Assembly (NCBI GenBank): GCA_011109175.1
Contig: RDEW01000019.1
Span: 681,482 to 745,481 of the forward strand
Length of the DNA stretch: 64,000 nt
Reading direction: 5' to 3'
Source of the DNA: Dicyema japonicum
Taxonomy: Eukaryota > Dicyemida > Rhombozoa > Dicyemidae
Part shown: positions 11,761 to 22,979 of the stretch, in pieces
How the letters are laid out: every line of letters starts with the position of its first letter
Numbering within the stretch: the first letter of the stretch is position 1
Notes under the pieces: generated by a model
What the model was told of the DNA's origin: nothing
What the model saw: only the letters and a program-made list of their open reading frames with translations
Database searches by the model: none
Program-made: the position numbers and the translations under genes

Positions 11761-11899
11761 CGGGACCCACACGACACCATCTAACAAAACATGTCAACTC
11801 AAAAAGCTCCAGGAGCCGCCTAAGATAATTGATTATAAAAGCGGGCCACACTAACAAGTCTGAAAAACACTGTAATCTTATTGAAGTGTTTTTAATAAT

Positions 11900-12700
11900 T
11901 TGTGAGCCTACTACAACGACTATATTAAGCTATCGCTCCACCTGAACGCTGCCAAATTCCTCGTTGAAAACTCTGAAGTTTGTAAACCTTTCAGAAAGTT
12001 ATGAATAAAAGCCAGAAAAGGCGCCGAGAACTGATTATCCATGTCTTCTAGCAGCTGACTGAATTTCCGATGGTTGAGAGCATTGCCTTTGATAAAGTTC
12101 ATTGTTTTTGTAACCAAAGTAAGCAAGTGATTCAATTTTAAAGCCTTTGAACACAAATTCTGCTGATGAATAATGCAATCAAAATGTGCAAATGATTAAT
12201 CTGGATAAGAGTTCCCAATTTTTGCTGGCAATTTACCAATTGTGTCTACCAACCATATTCGCCGCATCAGTAGATAAAAACTGCAAGTTTAGTCAAATCA
12301 AAATCATAGTCATGCAGAATCTGTTCGACTTTTTCACAGATGTCTTCGCTCGTTGTAGTGACACTGGAATCAGTTCTTCATAAATGTTAAATTCTCTGTA
12401 ACAGGCAGATAAAAACTGCAAGCTGTGCTATTCTAGTGATGTCAATGATATCATCAATTGCAATAGAAAAGTGCTCAAATTTATGATCAGCTTTCAACTG
12501 CGAGATACACCAAGTCAATGGGAAACTATTTGAATTTTCATGATTTCAAATAGCATCGATGAAGGCTCAAATATCAATAATGGCTGCGTAAAAATATCAG
12601 GTGCAACTTTTGACAAATGATCCTATAAGTTCATTCAATTTATTAAACCGAATCCTACGTGCACGCGACTTTTGTTTAAAACTTTGGCTTTACAATGTCT
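11900..12700 (-). pseudogene. hAT transposase relic (GTF2IRD2/ZBED-like)
   Basis: The minus-strand frame contains CSKALKLNHLLTLVTKTMNF then GNALNHRKFSQLLEDMDNQF. This is closely parallel to HHCILHQENLAENSMKMDHV and SRALNHRNFKKFLEDVDAEY in the hAT element at 37.2-39.3 kb. Flanking sequence is frame-broken and I found no terminal repeats, so it is a decayed copy of a related element. Confidence 0.65.
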
Positions 12701-12944
12701 CCTGAGTCTGTCACCTTGTCCCTACACATGGGAAAAATTCTGACGTACATTTATGTGAGCTTCATAGAATTCTAAGATGACTAGGAATTCATAAGACCGA
12801 AACGGTTTCTGAAGATGATCGAAAATATAGAATAATCTCAAATTTCAATATTAGCTAATAATCAGCTATAATGATAAACATTAAAGAAGCATATGTCAGT
12901 TTATATTAAAATCTTTAAACAATAAATTCGAAGACCATTTGGCA

Positions 12945-13470
12945 CTGCCCTGACTGCGTGGATACTCCCTCTCAGGATTGCGAACTGTATTCGCTGCCAG
13001 CAGCAGCGCTCGCGAAATCCGATTTCCTAGTTGATCCAGGAAAGCAAATGTATTTCAGCAAATAATATAAGCAAGTATATTTTAAAGAAAAAAGACTTTG
13101 GCCTTTTCTGGGAATGTAATTATGTGGTTTTTGAAATTTCATATTTAATTACACTAATTGCGACTTTCTGGATTATTTAAGCGTAGAACGCGTCAGCTAA
13201 CAAATGCAACTTCTACTTCTCGTGCTGATTATGTTTTCACCAATAAGTTAATATTTATTTTTTCAAATATTAGTCAAAAATGAAGAAAATTGCGTTGACA
13301 TGGAATCACTTGATGACCCTTACTGCTACCTTACGGACGTTTATGTTGAAGAATGCGGGAGGAACGTAAAGAAATTAGCCTGCGAATAACATCAATTTCT
13401 TCTCTCTCACTAATACTTTCGATTATTAAAATCTTTAATTTATTTATTTTTTTTAAAAATCGCAATCAAA
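12945..13470 (+). repeat. Duplicated unit carrying a secreted-peptide gene, copy 1
   Basis: About 520 bp here is nearly identical to 60,095-60,620. The similarity starts at CCCTGACTGCGTGGATA, includes the two-exon peptide gene, and continues into the AT-rich 3' flank. The first 90 bp also resembles 63,310-63,400, so it contains a dispersed repeat head. Confidence 0.8.
13204..13389 (+). CDS. Small secreted cysteine-containing peptide, two exons
   Basis: Exon 1 (13204-13246) encodes a start followed by a run of leucines, LLLLVLIMF, a clear signal-peptide core. A 27-nt GT..AG intron (13247-13273) follows. Exon 2 (13274-13389) encodes a short acidic mature peptide with four cysteines (NEENC, PYC, VEEC, KLAC) ending in TAA. 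The spliced frame is 53 codons (52 aa). I recognise no family. Size, signal peptide and an even number of cysteines suggest a secreted disulphide-bonded peptide. A second copy lies at 60,352. An alternative reading in another frame of exon 2 (starting MKKIAL) has no signal peptide and I consider it less likely. Confidence 0.65.
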
Positions 13471-14190
13471 AAAGAAACTACTCATACAATTAGATAAGTC
13501 TCAGGAATTATCATTGACCTGTCCGCCATACTGTCTGTTAATGAATTTTTAATTTTCTAAGATTTCATACAAAAACATAATTATGCGACTTTATCTTACT
13601 TAATTACATTTGATATTCGATTGATGGTAACCCTAACCCAGACCCTGTTAACATGTAGGATGCTGACGACAATTAAGAAAGTATCGCTTATTCAGGTTTC
13701 CACATAATGATTTTTTGACTTTTTTGCTAAAATGAATTTTTTTAAACAAAATAAAATAAAGAAACAGTAATACAGCGACCCCTGACTGACTATTAAAAAT
13801 GACTGACAAACTGATTTAATAGATAATCTATTTCTTTTAAAAGCGCTTAGTTATTTGAAAGTAATTTTCCTGATTTATCTTCATTTCTTTCACACTGACA
13901 GGCAATTTAACTATTTTCTGTTAGAATTTCGATTTTTTCATACAATTTTAGATTACTTTTCTTCGAGAATTTATTAGTCGCTGATATCGACGGGGGTTAT
14001 GTAGTTGGAAATTCATACTTGTAATAACAAATGATGTATTAATGTCGATTTAGCTAGAGACAATTAGAAAAAGTTTTGACTGTGCAAATACCGAGTAACT
14101 AATTTACCAATCAATTAATTTATTAAGAATGAAATCAGAATTAAGTCAATAATACACCAATCATAAAAAATAACGTATATCCCTTTTAGA
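13470..14190. other. AT-rich intergenic sequence
   Basis: No gene seen. A segment near 13,510-13,560 (CCGCCATACTGTCTGTTAAT) resembles 61,270-61,300, hinting that the duplicated block may once have extended further. Confidence 0.3.
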
Positions 14191-14420
14191 TTGGAGGAAA
14201 TTTTGGTTATTTTTAGTTCAATCGTAGAATTCCATGGTAAAGTAATTTTAAACTTTTTCTGCTTTATCGTCTTTAAAAATATCTCTTTTGAGGCGTCTGA
14301 CTTGCTTGGGCCCAGCACAGCAAAGTGTATCAGACTGATCGGGCGGCTTCCAGGACTGAGGAAGGGAAAGACTAGAATGGCTCTTCTAGAACATTGGGCT
14401 CGCGATCATAAAGGAAACTC
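14190..14420 (+). mobile_element. LINE family 2 (REL-type) C-terminal fragment
   Basis: The frame reads FEASDLLGPSTAKCIRLIGR, comparable with VETSGIFGPQADELVRKIGS in the better copy at 61.85 kb. This is the conserved tail that follows the nuclease domain in non-LTR retrotransposons with a restriction-like endonuclease. Confidence 0.5.
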
Positions 14421-14459
14421 CCACTGCGTGCTCAATTCCTGCAGGTCATGATGGAGTCC

Positions 14460-15110
14460 TGATTAGATATTTAAATAGAAAAAAATTAATTCCAACTACA
14501 AAAAATATCGTTAAAAGTTTGATTAGGCACACAAGTTGAATTACCAATTATCTAATTTATCAGAAAAATGAATGGGTTATCCATCTGGGAAGCTGAAGAC
14601 TTCAATCAGTCTCACTGACGAGAACTCCTGAAATAAATTTTTATAAAATCACGAACTTTGCAACTTTTTGGAAAACAAAAGCCTTTGATTTTCTTTGCTC
14701 CTGAGAATGGCTATTTTCTGCAATTACAAATGTCCCCGACAGCAGGAGCTTGATAATTTTCCATTTTCTAATTGAAAAATAATGATATAAATTTTCGCCT
14801 CCATATTCTTTTTTATTTTAAGACATTTATTGCTTCGGTCATTTTCAGCTAATTCCAATGAAGAAAGCTTAATGTTTTTTAATTCATAAGAATTGTTTTT
14901 TAAGCGTCAATCTGGTATTTTGTTATACAGAGAGACGCACAACTTTTCTGTCAGACAGACACACAAAAACTTAGTATTTGATTATATTGACAGAAACCAA
15001 CATTTGAAACTTAATTCAATTAACAAATTTTGACTTAATGACAAAAATCGACTACTAAATATTATCTGTCTTTTCACAAGAGACATAATACTTATAACTC
15101 CACATAGGCA
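14460..15110. other. No gene recognised
   Basis: AT-rich, with no conserved frame and no obvious repeat family. Confidence 0.3.
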
Positions 15111-15149
15111 GGGCGCACACTTTATTGGCGTAAAACAGTTATGCTAACT

Positions 15150-15400
15150 AATGATCGAAGGGGAACCTTGGAATGCACATGATACCGTCGCGGACATCGC
15201 TTCATTCTTAGATGTAAAGATTTAATAATGGTAATCTTGAAATTGGTCAGGCGGAAGTTAGGATGATCACTTTCAGTAGCTGTGTCGTGACAGAAGGACT
15301 CATCGCCTTTCTGGTGGGATCCGGTTGACGAGAATTAACCTTCGCAGAAAAGTCCATCGTTCGAATTATTTATTTTTTTAAAACAAGAATCACCGTCAAA
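15150..15400 (-). repeat. SINE-like repeat, copy 2 of the 3,150 family
   Basis: Reverse-oriented relative to 3,150-3,545, sharing the GTCGCGGACATCGCTTCATT block and the GTGGGATCC block. Confidence 0.5.
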
Positions 15401-15599
15401 TTAAAAGGAACACGTGGCTGTCAAGTTATCCCTGCCTCTAAGCAGCCGTCTCATCTTTGCTCGGTGCTTGTTCCGAGAACCTAGGCACTGTTTGTATTCA
15501 CGAGCCATTTTTGAAGAATTTCGAAGGTGCCAATAAGGATTAGACGACAGTCAATCCGATGTAATCAGACGTTGGATTCACTCAATAATGACATTAAAA

Positions 15600-15800
15600 A
15601 CATTATATTGCTCAATGCACTCGGCGTTACCTATAAGAATATGAATACTTATGATTCCGCTTGTACGTGATCTTCACTATCCGTCCTATCATTTCTCAAT
15701 GTAACTTTCTGCCTCCCACGTCTCCGCAGTTCATCGAAAACTGTATCGTTCCAAATCCATGCATAAGGACTCCTGTTTAGCGAGTCCTCTGACGTTGAAA
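15600..15800. repeat. Dispersed repeat, pair with 56,040-56,260
   Basis: Shares the order GCGTTACC..TAAG..ATGAATACTTA, TTCACTATCCGT and a GTTCATCGA block with 56,040-56,260. Related shorter pieces are near 36,890-37,020 and 40,920-41,010. A CA/AATCA-rich simple stretch follows at 15,870-15,910. Confidence 0.45.
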
Positions 15801-16007
15801 GGTGTACTTGTAAGCTGGGTAGAATGTATAGACTGGGAGTACGATAAAGACATAGACATTAAAACCATCAAGCACTCAAGCACTCAATCAACACAATCAA
15901 CACATACCCATAGAACTGAATCAGGAAATGCTTATTTATTTTTTATGCAAAAATTCAAATAAAAACTTAATTAATTAGATAATTAATTTTTAATTAATTT
16001 TTTTATA

Positions 16008-16369
16008 TCAACGAACACGTGCTTGCTTTCTTTGTTGGTACTTCGTTATTATTAGATTTTTCAGATCCTTGAAATCATTAGCAAATCCCGAACCTCGATT
16101 GAATCTTGACTTAAATGACTAGCAATGTCTTTAGGCATTTCTTTGATTTGAGGAATGAATTGTTGAGTTTTTATTGGAATGTTTATCTCCAAAAACATTT
16201 TCGCCTTTGATAGGGCACTTTAAATATTCATATGATTTAATGGATCTTAAGGAATCTTCAGAACCTTCGATCGAATTATTCAAAATATTCGACTTGAAAC
16301 TACTTTTTGTTTTCTACATTCAAAATTTTATAGTCACTTTTTGCTGTTGTCCCAAATATTTGCTGGCAT
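16008..16369 (-). pseudogene. Divergent member or fragment of the 37-residue repeat-protein family
   Basis: One minus-strand exon encodes EDSLRSIKSYEYLKCPIKGE followed by NVFGDKHSNKNS. This parallels the repeat unit at 31 and 49 kb (SSDSVQSYEYLKGPMSTGNV then FENSKSHLS). A start at 16369 and a 24-nt GT..AG intron can be drawn upstream if an A run is one base longer. Downstream the open frame changes (MPKDIASHLSQDSIE, then a possible 26-nt intron, then DLKNLIITKYQQRKQARVR and stop). With only one recognisable unit and frame conflicts, it may be a broken paralogue or a gene with sequencing errors. Confidence 0.45.
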
Positions 16370-16589
16370 TTTGACAACTATCGGTAGTTTCTATACTCCT
16401 CTACTCGTTTTTCAGTTTTCATGAGTACCAACGACTTAAATACTTAATATTATCTTATATCGATATTTGATAACATCACTGATGATAAATACTCACTATG
16501 TAATATTTTTTACTTTGGACACTAATTTTAGAGATATTTTAGAGTTAAATGACATTACCCTATTGGTAGGTGTGTTTAGTGTTAAGGCT

Positions 16590-16770
16590 GTTTGCTCGAA
16601 ACCACGCATCGAACTTTTATGGCCTTTATAGATTAACGAGACCCATAATACTTGTAGTCCTGTACGTGCAACAAAAGACACAATTTTAGATGTCAATCTT
16701 TTCCACGCTCCCTGATTATTAGGTAGAGATCTTGATACTTCTAGGTCATCTGAGGATTTAATTTCCTTTT
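16590..16770 (-). mobile_element. LINE family 1 3' end
   Basis: The minus frame reads NNQGAWKRLTSKIVSFVART, then nucleotide sequence ending in the family 3' motif (…TATTATGGGTCTCG). It matches the 3' end of the copy at 18.5-19.4 kb. Confidence 0.55.
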
Positions 16771-17039
16771 CAGTTTTTTAAGGTCATTTTCCTAGGAAGA
16801 CTTACAGAGTTTTAGATTGCAGATTTCCTTTTGGTTTATAATATTTTTATGGATTTTTTAGGTTTTTTGATTATAATTTTGTGTGGCAACAAAATTTTAA
16901 TGAGTAATTAATAAGGCGATTTTTTATTAACCGTAAAAGTTCCAGTTTTGATCCAAAAATAAACATTAATTTAAGATTTTAAAATTTCTACAGTTTTAGG
17001 CTCAAGCCAAATTTATCTGTCAAATACAAAAAAATATTA

Positions 17040-17464
17040 AAATCTACGGGCCCTCAGAGCCGGGGGGTTTCCAACTCAACTGGAACCCTTAGGCTGGAGA
17101 TAGTCGGTGGGAAGAGGCAAGATGGGATGTCGTTCTTTCCATATTTTCACTATAAATCACTCGTTTGAAACATCACATGTGTGGAAACTTTTTCTGGGGC
17201 CAGATGGCGACACACTCACTTGGAGACGAAGACAAGGTGGAGTTTTAAAAAATCGAAATTACTAATCATTCAGTGAAAGCTACTATTTTATTCCTATTGC
17301 CATTGAGACTTCCGATCATGGTGGAGATGAAGGGCGCCTTTCTTTCCAGTATTGGACAAAGACTTGCTTCGAAGAAATTCGAACCCAGTCAAGGACTTTG
17401 GTTGAGACAGAAGCTCAAAATGGCGGTGATAAGAGGGAACGCCTTCGCAATCTTAGCCTCCTAA
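17040..17464 (+). mobile_element. LINE family 2 (REL-type) nuclease and tail fragment
   Basis: Translation gives EPLGLEIVGGKRQDGMSFF, then LVWNITCVETFS, then FIPIAIETSD and, after a shift, RGNAFAILAS. This is the order of the restriction-like endonuclease region of non-LTR elements (EPxGLxxxDGKRPDG, WDxTCxDT, FxPxAxETxG). Several frame breaks show it is dead. Confidence 0.65.
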
Positions 17465-17469
17465 TTAAA

Positions 17470-18225
17470 AGACTTTCAAGTTTATTGAAAAAAGTTAAAA
17501 TAATTCGAACTATTACTCCACACAACAAATTGATGCTGCGTTACCTCCTACGATACCAACACAGATGAATCGGGTTTCACGAATATAGCTTTGAGTGTAG
17601 CCAAACGCATGTCTCTTGAGAAAAAAAGTGACTTCTTGTTTATACTTTCAATTGTCTCAAAAAACGTGAATTGTTATAAGATTCCTTCGTACTTTTTCCT
17701 TTTAGAATTCAGCCTTTTTCTGCGTCGTATAATATGTTTACCGCACTTTTGACGATGTGTGTAAGAGAACGTGAGTCAATGCAGGATGTTAATTAAAATA
17801 GAAAATGATAAAAGTTCGCTGCTGTTCAATCGATTGAAGGTTCCACTCATCTACGATGCTTCGAAACTAAGAAAAACAAGGTTAGATAAAATGGTGGATA
17901 TAGTGAATATATAAAAATGAATGAAATGAAAAAAATGCCAAAGACACAGTGAAACCAAACTAACTAATCACGTGATTCCAGCTACTTTAAAATAATTTGA
18001 CCCAATGCTCCTCCTTCAAGTCTACAAAAGGATACTATATATCTGGATACTTGTAGTCGCAACGGCACATTCATTGATTCTTATGTATTGAAGATTCTTG
18101 AGACGCTGAAGACTGGAACTTTCCAGTAAGAGTAGAAATCAAGAATAAAAAGAAAAATCAAGAAGAATTTGTTATATTAAGGATATATTAAAAAGTGATT
18201 AAAAAAGTAGAATTATTATTATTAG
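17470..18225. other. No gene recognised
   Basis: Mixed AT-rich sequence; a short S1 fragment in minus orientation is present near 17,955-17,990. No exon was found. Confidence 0.3.
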
Positions 18226-18330
18226 CACTTTCACGAGAGCCATAATATTTATAGTCCTCATGTGCAGCAAAAAATATAAGAGAAAGAGTTAGCTTGCTCC
18301 AAGCTCTTCTGTAGAAAGGGTACTTATTAG
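18225..18330 (-). mobile_element. LINE family 1 3'-terminal fragment
   Basis: Contains the recurrent 3' end CACGAGAGCCATAATATTTA plus GCAGCAAAAAATATAAGAGA, also seen at 33,610 and 56,430 in the same orientation and at 19,350 and 40,690 in the other. Confidence 0.6.
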
Positions 18331-18479
18331 AAAGGGCACCGCCACTTTCCTGCAGTAAAATCAATATATGGTATTTTTTAGTTAAAAAATAAATATTTAA
18401 TTAATAATTTCTTACGATTAATTTTTATTTTTTATTTATTACTTTTTGAATTTTTTATCTACAAATATTCCATTTGAAA

Positions 18480-19400
18480 CAAATACGGGCACTCCACAAG
18501 GAGACTCTCTTTCTCCTCTACTATTCACAATTTATTTGGAAGCCGCTATGAGGAACTTAGACCGTCATACCAAGGAAAGACGGAAGAAGTAATCTACGCG
18601 GACGATGTAGACCTAATTTCTGAAGACAAAGAGGTCCTGGAAAACCTATTAGAAAAAGCACCAGATGTACTAGGGAAATGGTTTCTTACTGTGAACAGAG
18701 AAAAAACAGAACTCACAGAGATAAGAAGGATGAGTAACGTCCTAGAAGAGAAGTGGCGACAAGTAAAGAAACTCGGTTCACTTATGGGAGATAGCGAAGA
18801 TATTTTACGTAGGAAAACTCTAGCCAATGCTGCGTTATATAAACTGAAGAATTTATGGCTCAATCAAAAAGGCATCGACACAAAATGAGAATCCTACTAT
18901 ACGACTCATTCATAAAACCCGTACTTTTATATAACGCTGGAACTTGGGCGACCTCATCAGCGGATATGAAAAAACTAGACTCGTTCCACAGAGGTCAACT
19001 GAGAAAAATAACAAACTACTTGGCCTACGAGAATATCTAGGAATGCTTATATATAAGAGTGCAGCACTAGACCTATCAGCTTAGAAGTACTGGAATCCCG
19101 ATGGAGGCTCTTCGGACACGTGCTGAGGATGGAATTAACTTCCCCACCGAACATATCTATGGAAACATACTATGTTAGTGAAGAAGGCCGCTATCGGGGA
19201 AGACCAAGAACAACACTGCCAATAGTCTTACAAAAAGACCTGGTCAGTATAAAAAAAAAAACCTAACAAATGCCGACGACCTGGACAGCATGAGAGCCTT
19301 GGCTAGGAACAGGGGAGCATGGAAAAGGATGACATCTAACCTTGTTTCTTTTGCTGCACATGCGGGGCTATAATTAGTATGGCTCTTGTGAAGTGCTTAA
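18480..19400 (+). mobile_element. LINE family 1, longest copy: reverse transcriptase to 3' end
   Basis: Non-LTR retrotransposon fragment. Reading frames with a few breaks give, in order: TGTPQGDSLSPLLFTIYLEA and IYADDVDLISED (reverse transcriptase motifs, including the YADD active site), KKLGSLMGDSEDILRRKTLA, ILLYDSFIKPVLLYNAGTWA, DSFHRGQLRKI, RLFGHVLRM, RGRPRTTLP and DDLDSMRALARNRGAWKRMT. The 3' untranslated end carries GGGGCTATAATTAGTATGGC. The layout resembles R4/Dong-like elements, but the clade cannot be fixed from this. At least a dozen fragments of the family are in this window. Confidence 0.8.
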
Positions 19401-19618
19401 ATAAAAAAATAATTCCACGTTGTGTTTTATCTACAAATATTCCACGTTGTGTTTTATCTACAAACATTCCACGCTTTTCATGTAGAAACAACTTAATCTT
19501 TTTAATCTACCTCAAAATAATGAAGAATCTAATAATTTTTGCAAGAAATGGGATTTCTCTCGATAAAAGATGCTGTAAAGCGGTATTATCTGTTTAATTA
19601 ACGATAGGCGGTGAAGGA

Positions 19619-19985
19619 ATGATCGTAGAAATAGACGAAAGTATATTTTCTGAACAAAAAAATAATTGTCGACGATTATTCACCCAGAAATGGACTTTTG
19701 ATGGAATTTGCAGGGAAACTAAAGAATGTTTCCTCATTGAAATTCAAAATCGCACTATGAAAACACTTCAAAGGAGATAATGGACAGTTGGATCGACACT
19801 TATATCAGACTATTGGCGATGATATTCGACCACCAATGTGACAGCTGTCTCAACACAGGTTTTGTACATATGACGGTCACTCATCGTTCTAGCTTTATCG
19901 ACGAGAATACTGGTAACCATATACAGCATATAGAAAGGTTCTAATCTCAGTGAATTATTGCAGAATATGGGGTAGTGCTAATTGG
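19619..19985 (+). pseudogene. Merlin/ISXO2-like transposase relic
   Basis: From an ATG the frame reads MIVEIDESIFSEQKNNCRRL, then WTFDGICRETKECFLIEIQN. This matches the IDExxF…W.FGGIxRxTxECF pattern of ISXO2/IS1016-family DDE transposases. After stops it resumes with LISDYWR and THRSSFIDENTGNHIQHIER, the HxxxNHSxxFVDxxTGxHTQxIE block. The three blocks are in the right order and spacing, but two or more stops interrupt them. Merlin elements are the eukaryotic relatives of IS1016. Confidence 0.7.
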
Positions 19986-20265
19986 CGGAACGAAAGTGGG
20001 AACAGCATGACTTCATATAAACGGCTATTTCGACCATAACATTACCAATCTTAATCCCTAGCCACGAATTTGACGCAATATTAGTTGGAATACGGACCCC
20101 TCCTACAAGAAACGAAACTAAAAAAATACCGTGATCTTTGATATTATTATTTCCGTATATTGATTATGCTGCAAGAAAGTGGTGGTCGTCATCTAGACAG
20201 GATTTGTAGAATAAATAAACATTAGAATGATAGGATGGATGGTGACGTGACGTGCCTCTCTTGCT

Positions 20266-20475
20266 ATGTCTCAAACATGTTTTATTCGATCGCCTTTTAC
20301 TGTCGCTTCATTTAATGTTAGAGGACTACAAGCAATCTCGAAACGGAACACCCTGTGCGAGTACCTAGATGTATTCTGTCCGTTACGGTGTGTTGATGTA
20401 TTCCGTCTTCAAAAGACAAAAGTTGCAGGAGTAACGATGAAGTTTATGGAAAATACTACTACCATCTGAATACTG
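20266..20475 (+). mobile_element. LINE apurinic-type endonuclease N-terminal fragment
   Basis: The frame contains FTVASFNVRGLQAISKRNTL and CVDVFRLQKTKVAG. This fits the N-terminal pattern of APE-like LINE endonucleases (NVRGL…KR…DVxxLQETK), with the catalytic E replaced by K. The fragment ends after about 68 codons. Confidence 0.5.
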
Positions 20476-20689
20476 ACACTATGGACTGGGATTTGCCGTC
20501 TGAGTTTCGTTGAGAAAATGAGGGTTCAAAGTGAGGAGCGTTAGTCTTCTACATCCTTTTCGCTGTCGTGTTCTTTTCCTGATTTCGTCCAGATCGTTCA
20601 CATCTATCAGTCGGCCCCTGATCACTGCGATCGTATTGTGATTCTTCAAATAAATGTCTGACTAATATTTTTATTTACAGAGGTCTCCA

Positions 20690-21165
20690 CCAGTCCTCAT
20701 GTACAACGCAAGTACTTGGGAAACATCAAAGAAAGACATGGCACAAATCGACTCGTTTCACAGAGGCCAACTAAGAAATCTCCTTGGATACTTGGCCAAA
20801 GAAAATCTCATACAATAAATTATACAGACTGATCGTGGACCAATAAACCTGAACGTATTTTAAGCCTGCTGGCGCCTTTTCGACATATTCTACGGATGGG
20901 GTGAACATACACCATGCAATGCCGTCATGGGAGAATTTTTCGGCCATACTGTATCTCCTGCATTCAGAGGACGTTTAAGAAGTTGTCTTCCAAAGACACT
21001 TGTGGAGGATTACGCAGTGATCAGGGGCCGACTAATCGACTAATGGAAACGAGCACGACAGCGAAAAGGATGGAGAAGTCTAACGGAAAGGATAATCGAA
21101 AAACATGCCACAAGCGAATCCATAAACAGTGTTTACTGGTAACACGAATGTGCTTTGACTAACTA
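20690..21165 (+). mobile_element. LINE family 1 fragment
   Basis: VLMYNASTWETSKKDMAQID then SFHRGQLRNLLGYLAKENL matches the segment at 18.9-19.05 kb. Downstream sequence is related but frame-broken, and a short minus-oriented piece lies at 20,520-20,640. Confidence 0.6.
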
Positions 21166-21177
21166 ACTGATAGGATA

Positions 21178-22370
21178 GAAATGGCTAGATTAAAGGATAA
21201 ATAGAAGTAGAAAATTATTATTATCGACAAGCATAGAATCAGATATTTTAAGTCATATAAATGATTCTAAGGACTATCCTGTTCACTAATTGCTTCCTCT
21301 TTTTCTTCCCCCTTTTCCGTTTAAGGCCAGTTTTTTCAAATTACCAAGGTTTTAGCTACACATGCTCCATATCAAAGGACTAGCTGAACTAGTGTGGTTT
21401 ACATCCCCAGATGAGGATAGTTAGGTTCTAGGTCGTAAGACTAAAAAGCTGTTTTTGGTGAGATTTATCCATGCTACCAGTACCAAGTATTCGGCCAAAA
21501 TCAGGACTGTTAAGTTCGTCAAGCCATAGAGTAAGAGACAGCGGAGATCTACGAGAAAGTCCTCTATACAAAATGCGGTGGTCTCTTCACTTTGTACTGG
21601 AAAGACTTTAAATGCATGGATCCACTCAGATTTAATGAACATTTTGAGAGATTATCTGTTCAAGAAATCATTGCGATACCACTTGGAACAACAAATGGAA
21701 ACTTTCTTAATGAACATCTATGTACCCCCACCTGACTTGTCTATTTTGCTTACCTCAAATGTCGTGATCATTGGCCGATATATACATGCTAAACATCATC
21801 TATGGCTATAAGCAAACCCTCCAACAAAGGAGGAAAGTTATTGTTATCACAAACCGGAACCCTAGTTGTTTCCAATGCCCGTCGAATAACTCCATACATA
21901 GAATCTGAATAGCCAATCTCGCCGAACATTACACTTGTTTGCTTCTCTTCTCTCTATCTGCAATAATTGACAGAATATGCTTAATAATAAATTCTACAAA
22001 GGCAAGTACAACTCTCAGCAATCGAATGAGGATTAATAATGTAAATTAAAATAAAGAAAAACAGTATTGGCGATAATTTCCGTTGTTATGTCTTAGACCT
22101 ATAAAATTCAATATCTTTTCCTTGTGAATGAGGTTTCGTTTTGCGCATTCTAATAACCGAGATGGCTGCATCGCTTAGTAAGAAAAATCCATCCCACATT
22201 GCAAACATAAAAGTTTAAGTGGATCTTTTGGATTTTAAATAAAACCATAAGAAAAATAGTTCTCTTTATATTCTCGTTATTAACAGGGCCCATCACAAAG
22301 TTACACGTTTTGTTATTTAAATTATTATACACATTCGCAATAAAAAGTTGTACCACCCCATATGATCCTG
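21178..22370. other. Unassigned sequence with a possible decayed coding stretch
   Basis: Between 21,540 and 21,790 a plus frame reads GGLFTLYWKDFKCMDPLRFN, then EHFERLSVQEIIAIPLGTTN, coding-like over about 80 residues with stops after it. I recognise no family. It may belong to a retroelement. The remainder shows nothing I can support. Confidence 0.3.
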
Positions 22371-22374
22371 TCTG

Positions 22375-22560
22375 TTAGGCTTCTCCACAATATTCTTGAA
22401 GTTGCGATTTTCGGAGGCTGTCTAGATCGTCTGCGTCTTCTATTGCCATTTTAGCATGTTTTAGATCGATATTCACCATTGACGGCAGAGTTGTTCGTGA
22501 CGTCTTTCTAAAAGCCCCTGAGCAGAGGAAGTATGATTCCATAATATCTTAAGCAGGATT
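22375..22560 (-). mobile_element. LINE family 1 C-terminal fragment
   Basis: The minus frame reads MESYFLCSGAFRKTSRTTLP, then EDADDLDSLRKS, equivalent to METYY…RGRPRTTLP…ADDLDSMRAL in the long copy. Confidence 0.6.
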
Positions 22561-22979
22561 CACCCATAATATGTGCCAAATAATCCCCATGAGGTCTTGG
22601 TAATAATTTGTATCCACGTGCTTCGATTTACAAAATGTGTATAGGTCTAAGTTTTGATAGGTACGATTTATCCAAGATGTGTTTTAGACATAAGTAAAAT
22701 TGAGGGAATCACCACTTCAGCCAATATTCTTTGTTATTTAAATTATTTAAAATAAATTTATTTGTAAATATATCATAATTAAAAAATCCTTATGAAAAAA
22801 AATCTGCTGACTAATAAAACCTCCATTTGAGAAAAACTGGCCCATATCAACCGCACTATCTTGGAGGCAAAATTGATTTTCGTATAGAAACAATACTCTA
22901 ACTTAGCAAGTAGTCAGAAATATATATCAAAATAAAGCTAAAAAAACTTAAAGCCTAGAAAATAAATTGGATTTGCTAA

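Noticed and set aside
13620-13660. CCCTAACCC-like motif near 13,630 and AACCTAACCC near 51,358
   Set aside because: Only one or two imperfect units; not enough for telomeric repeat or an interstitial telomere.
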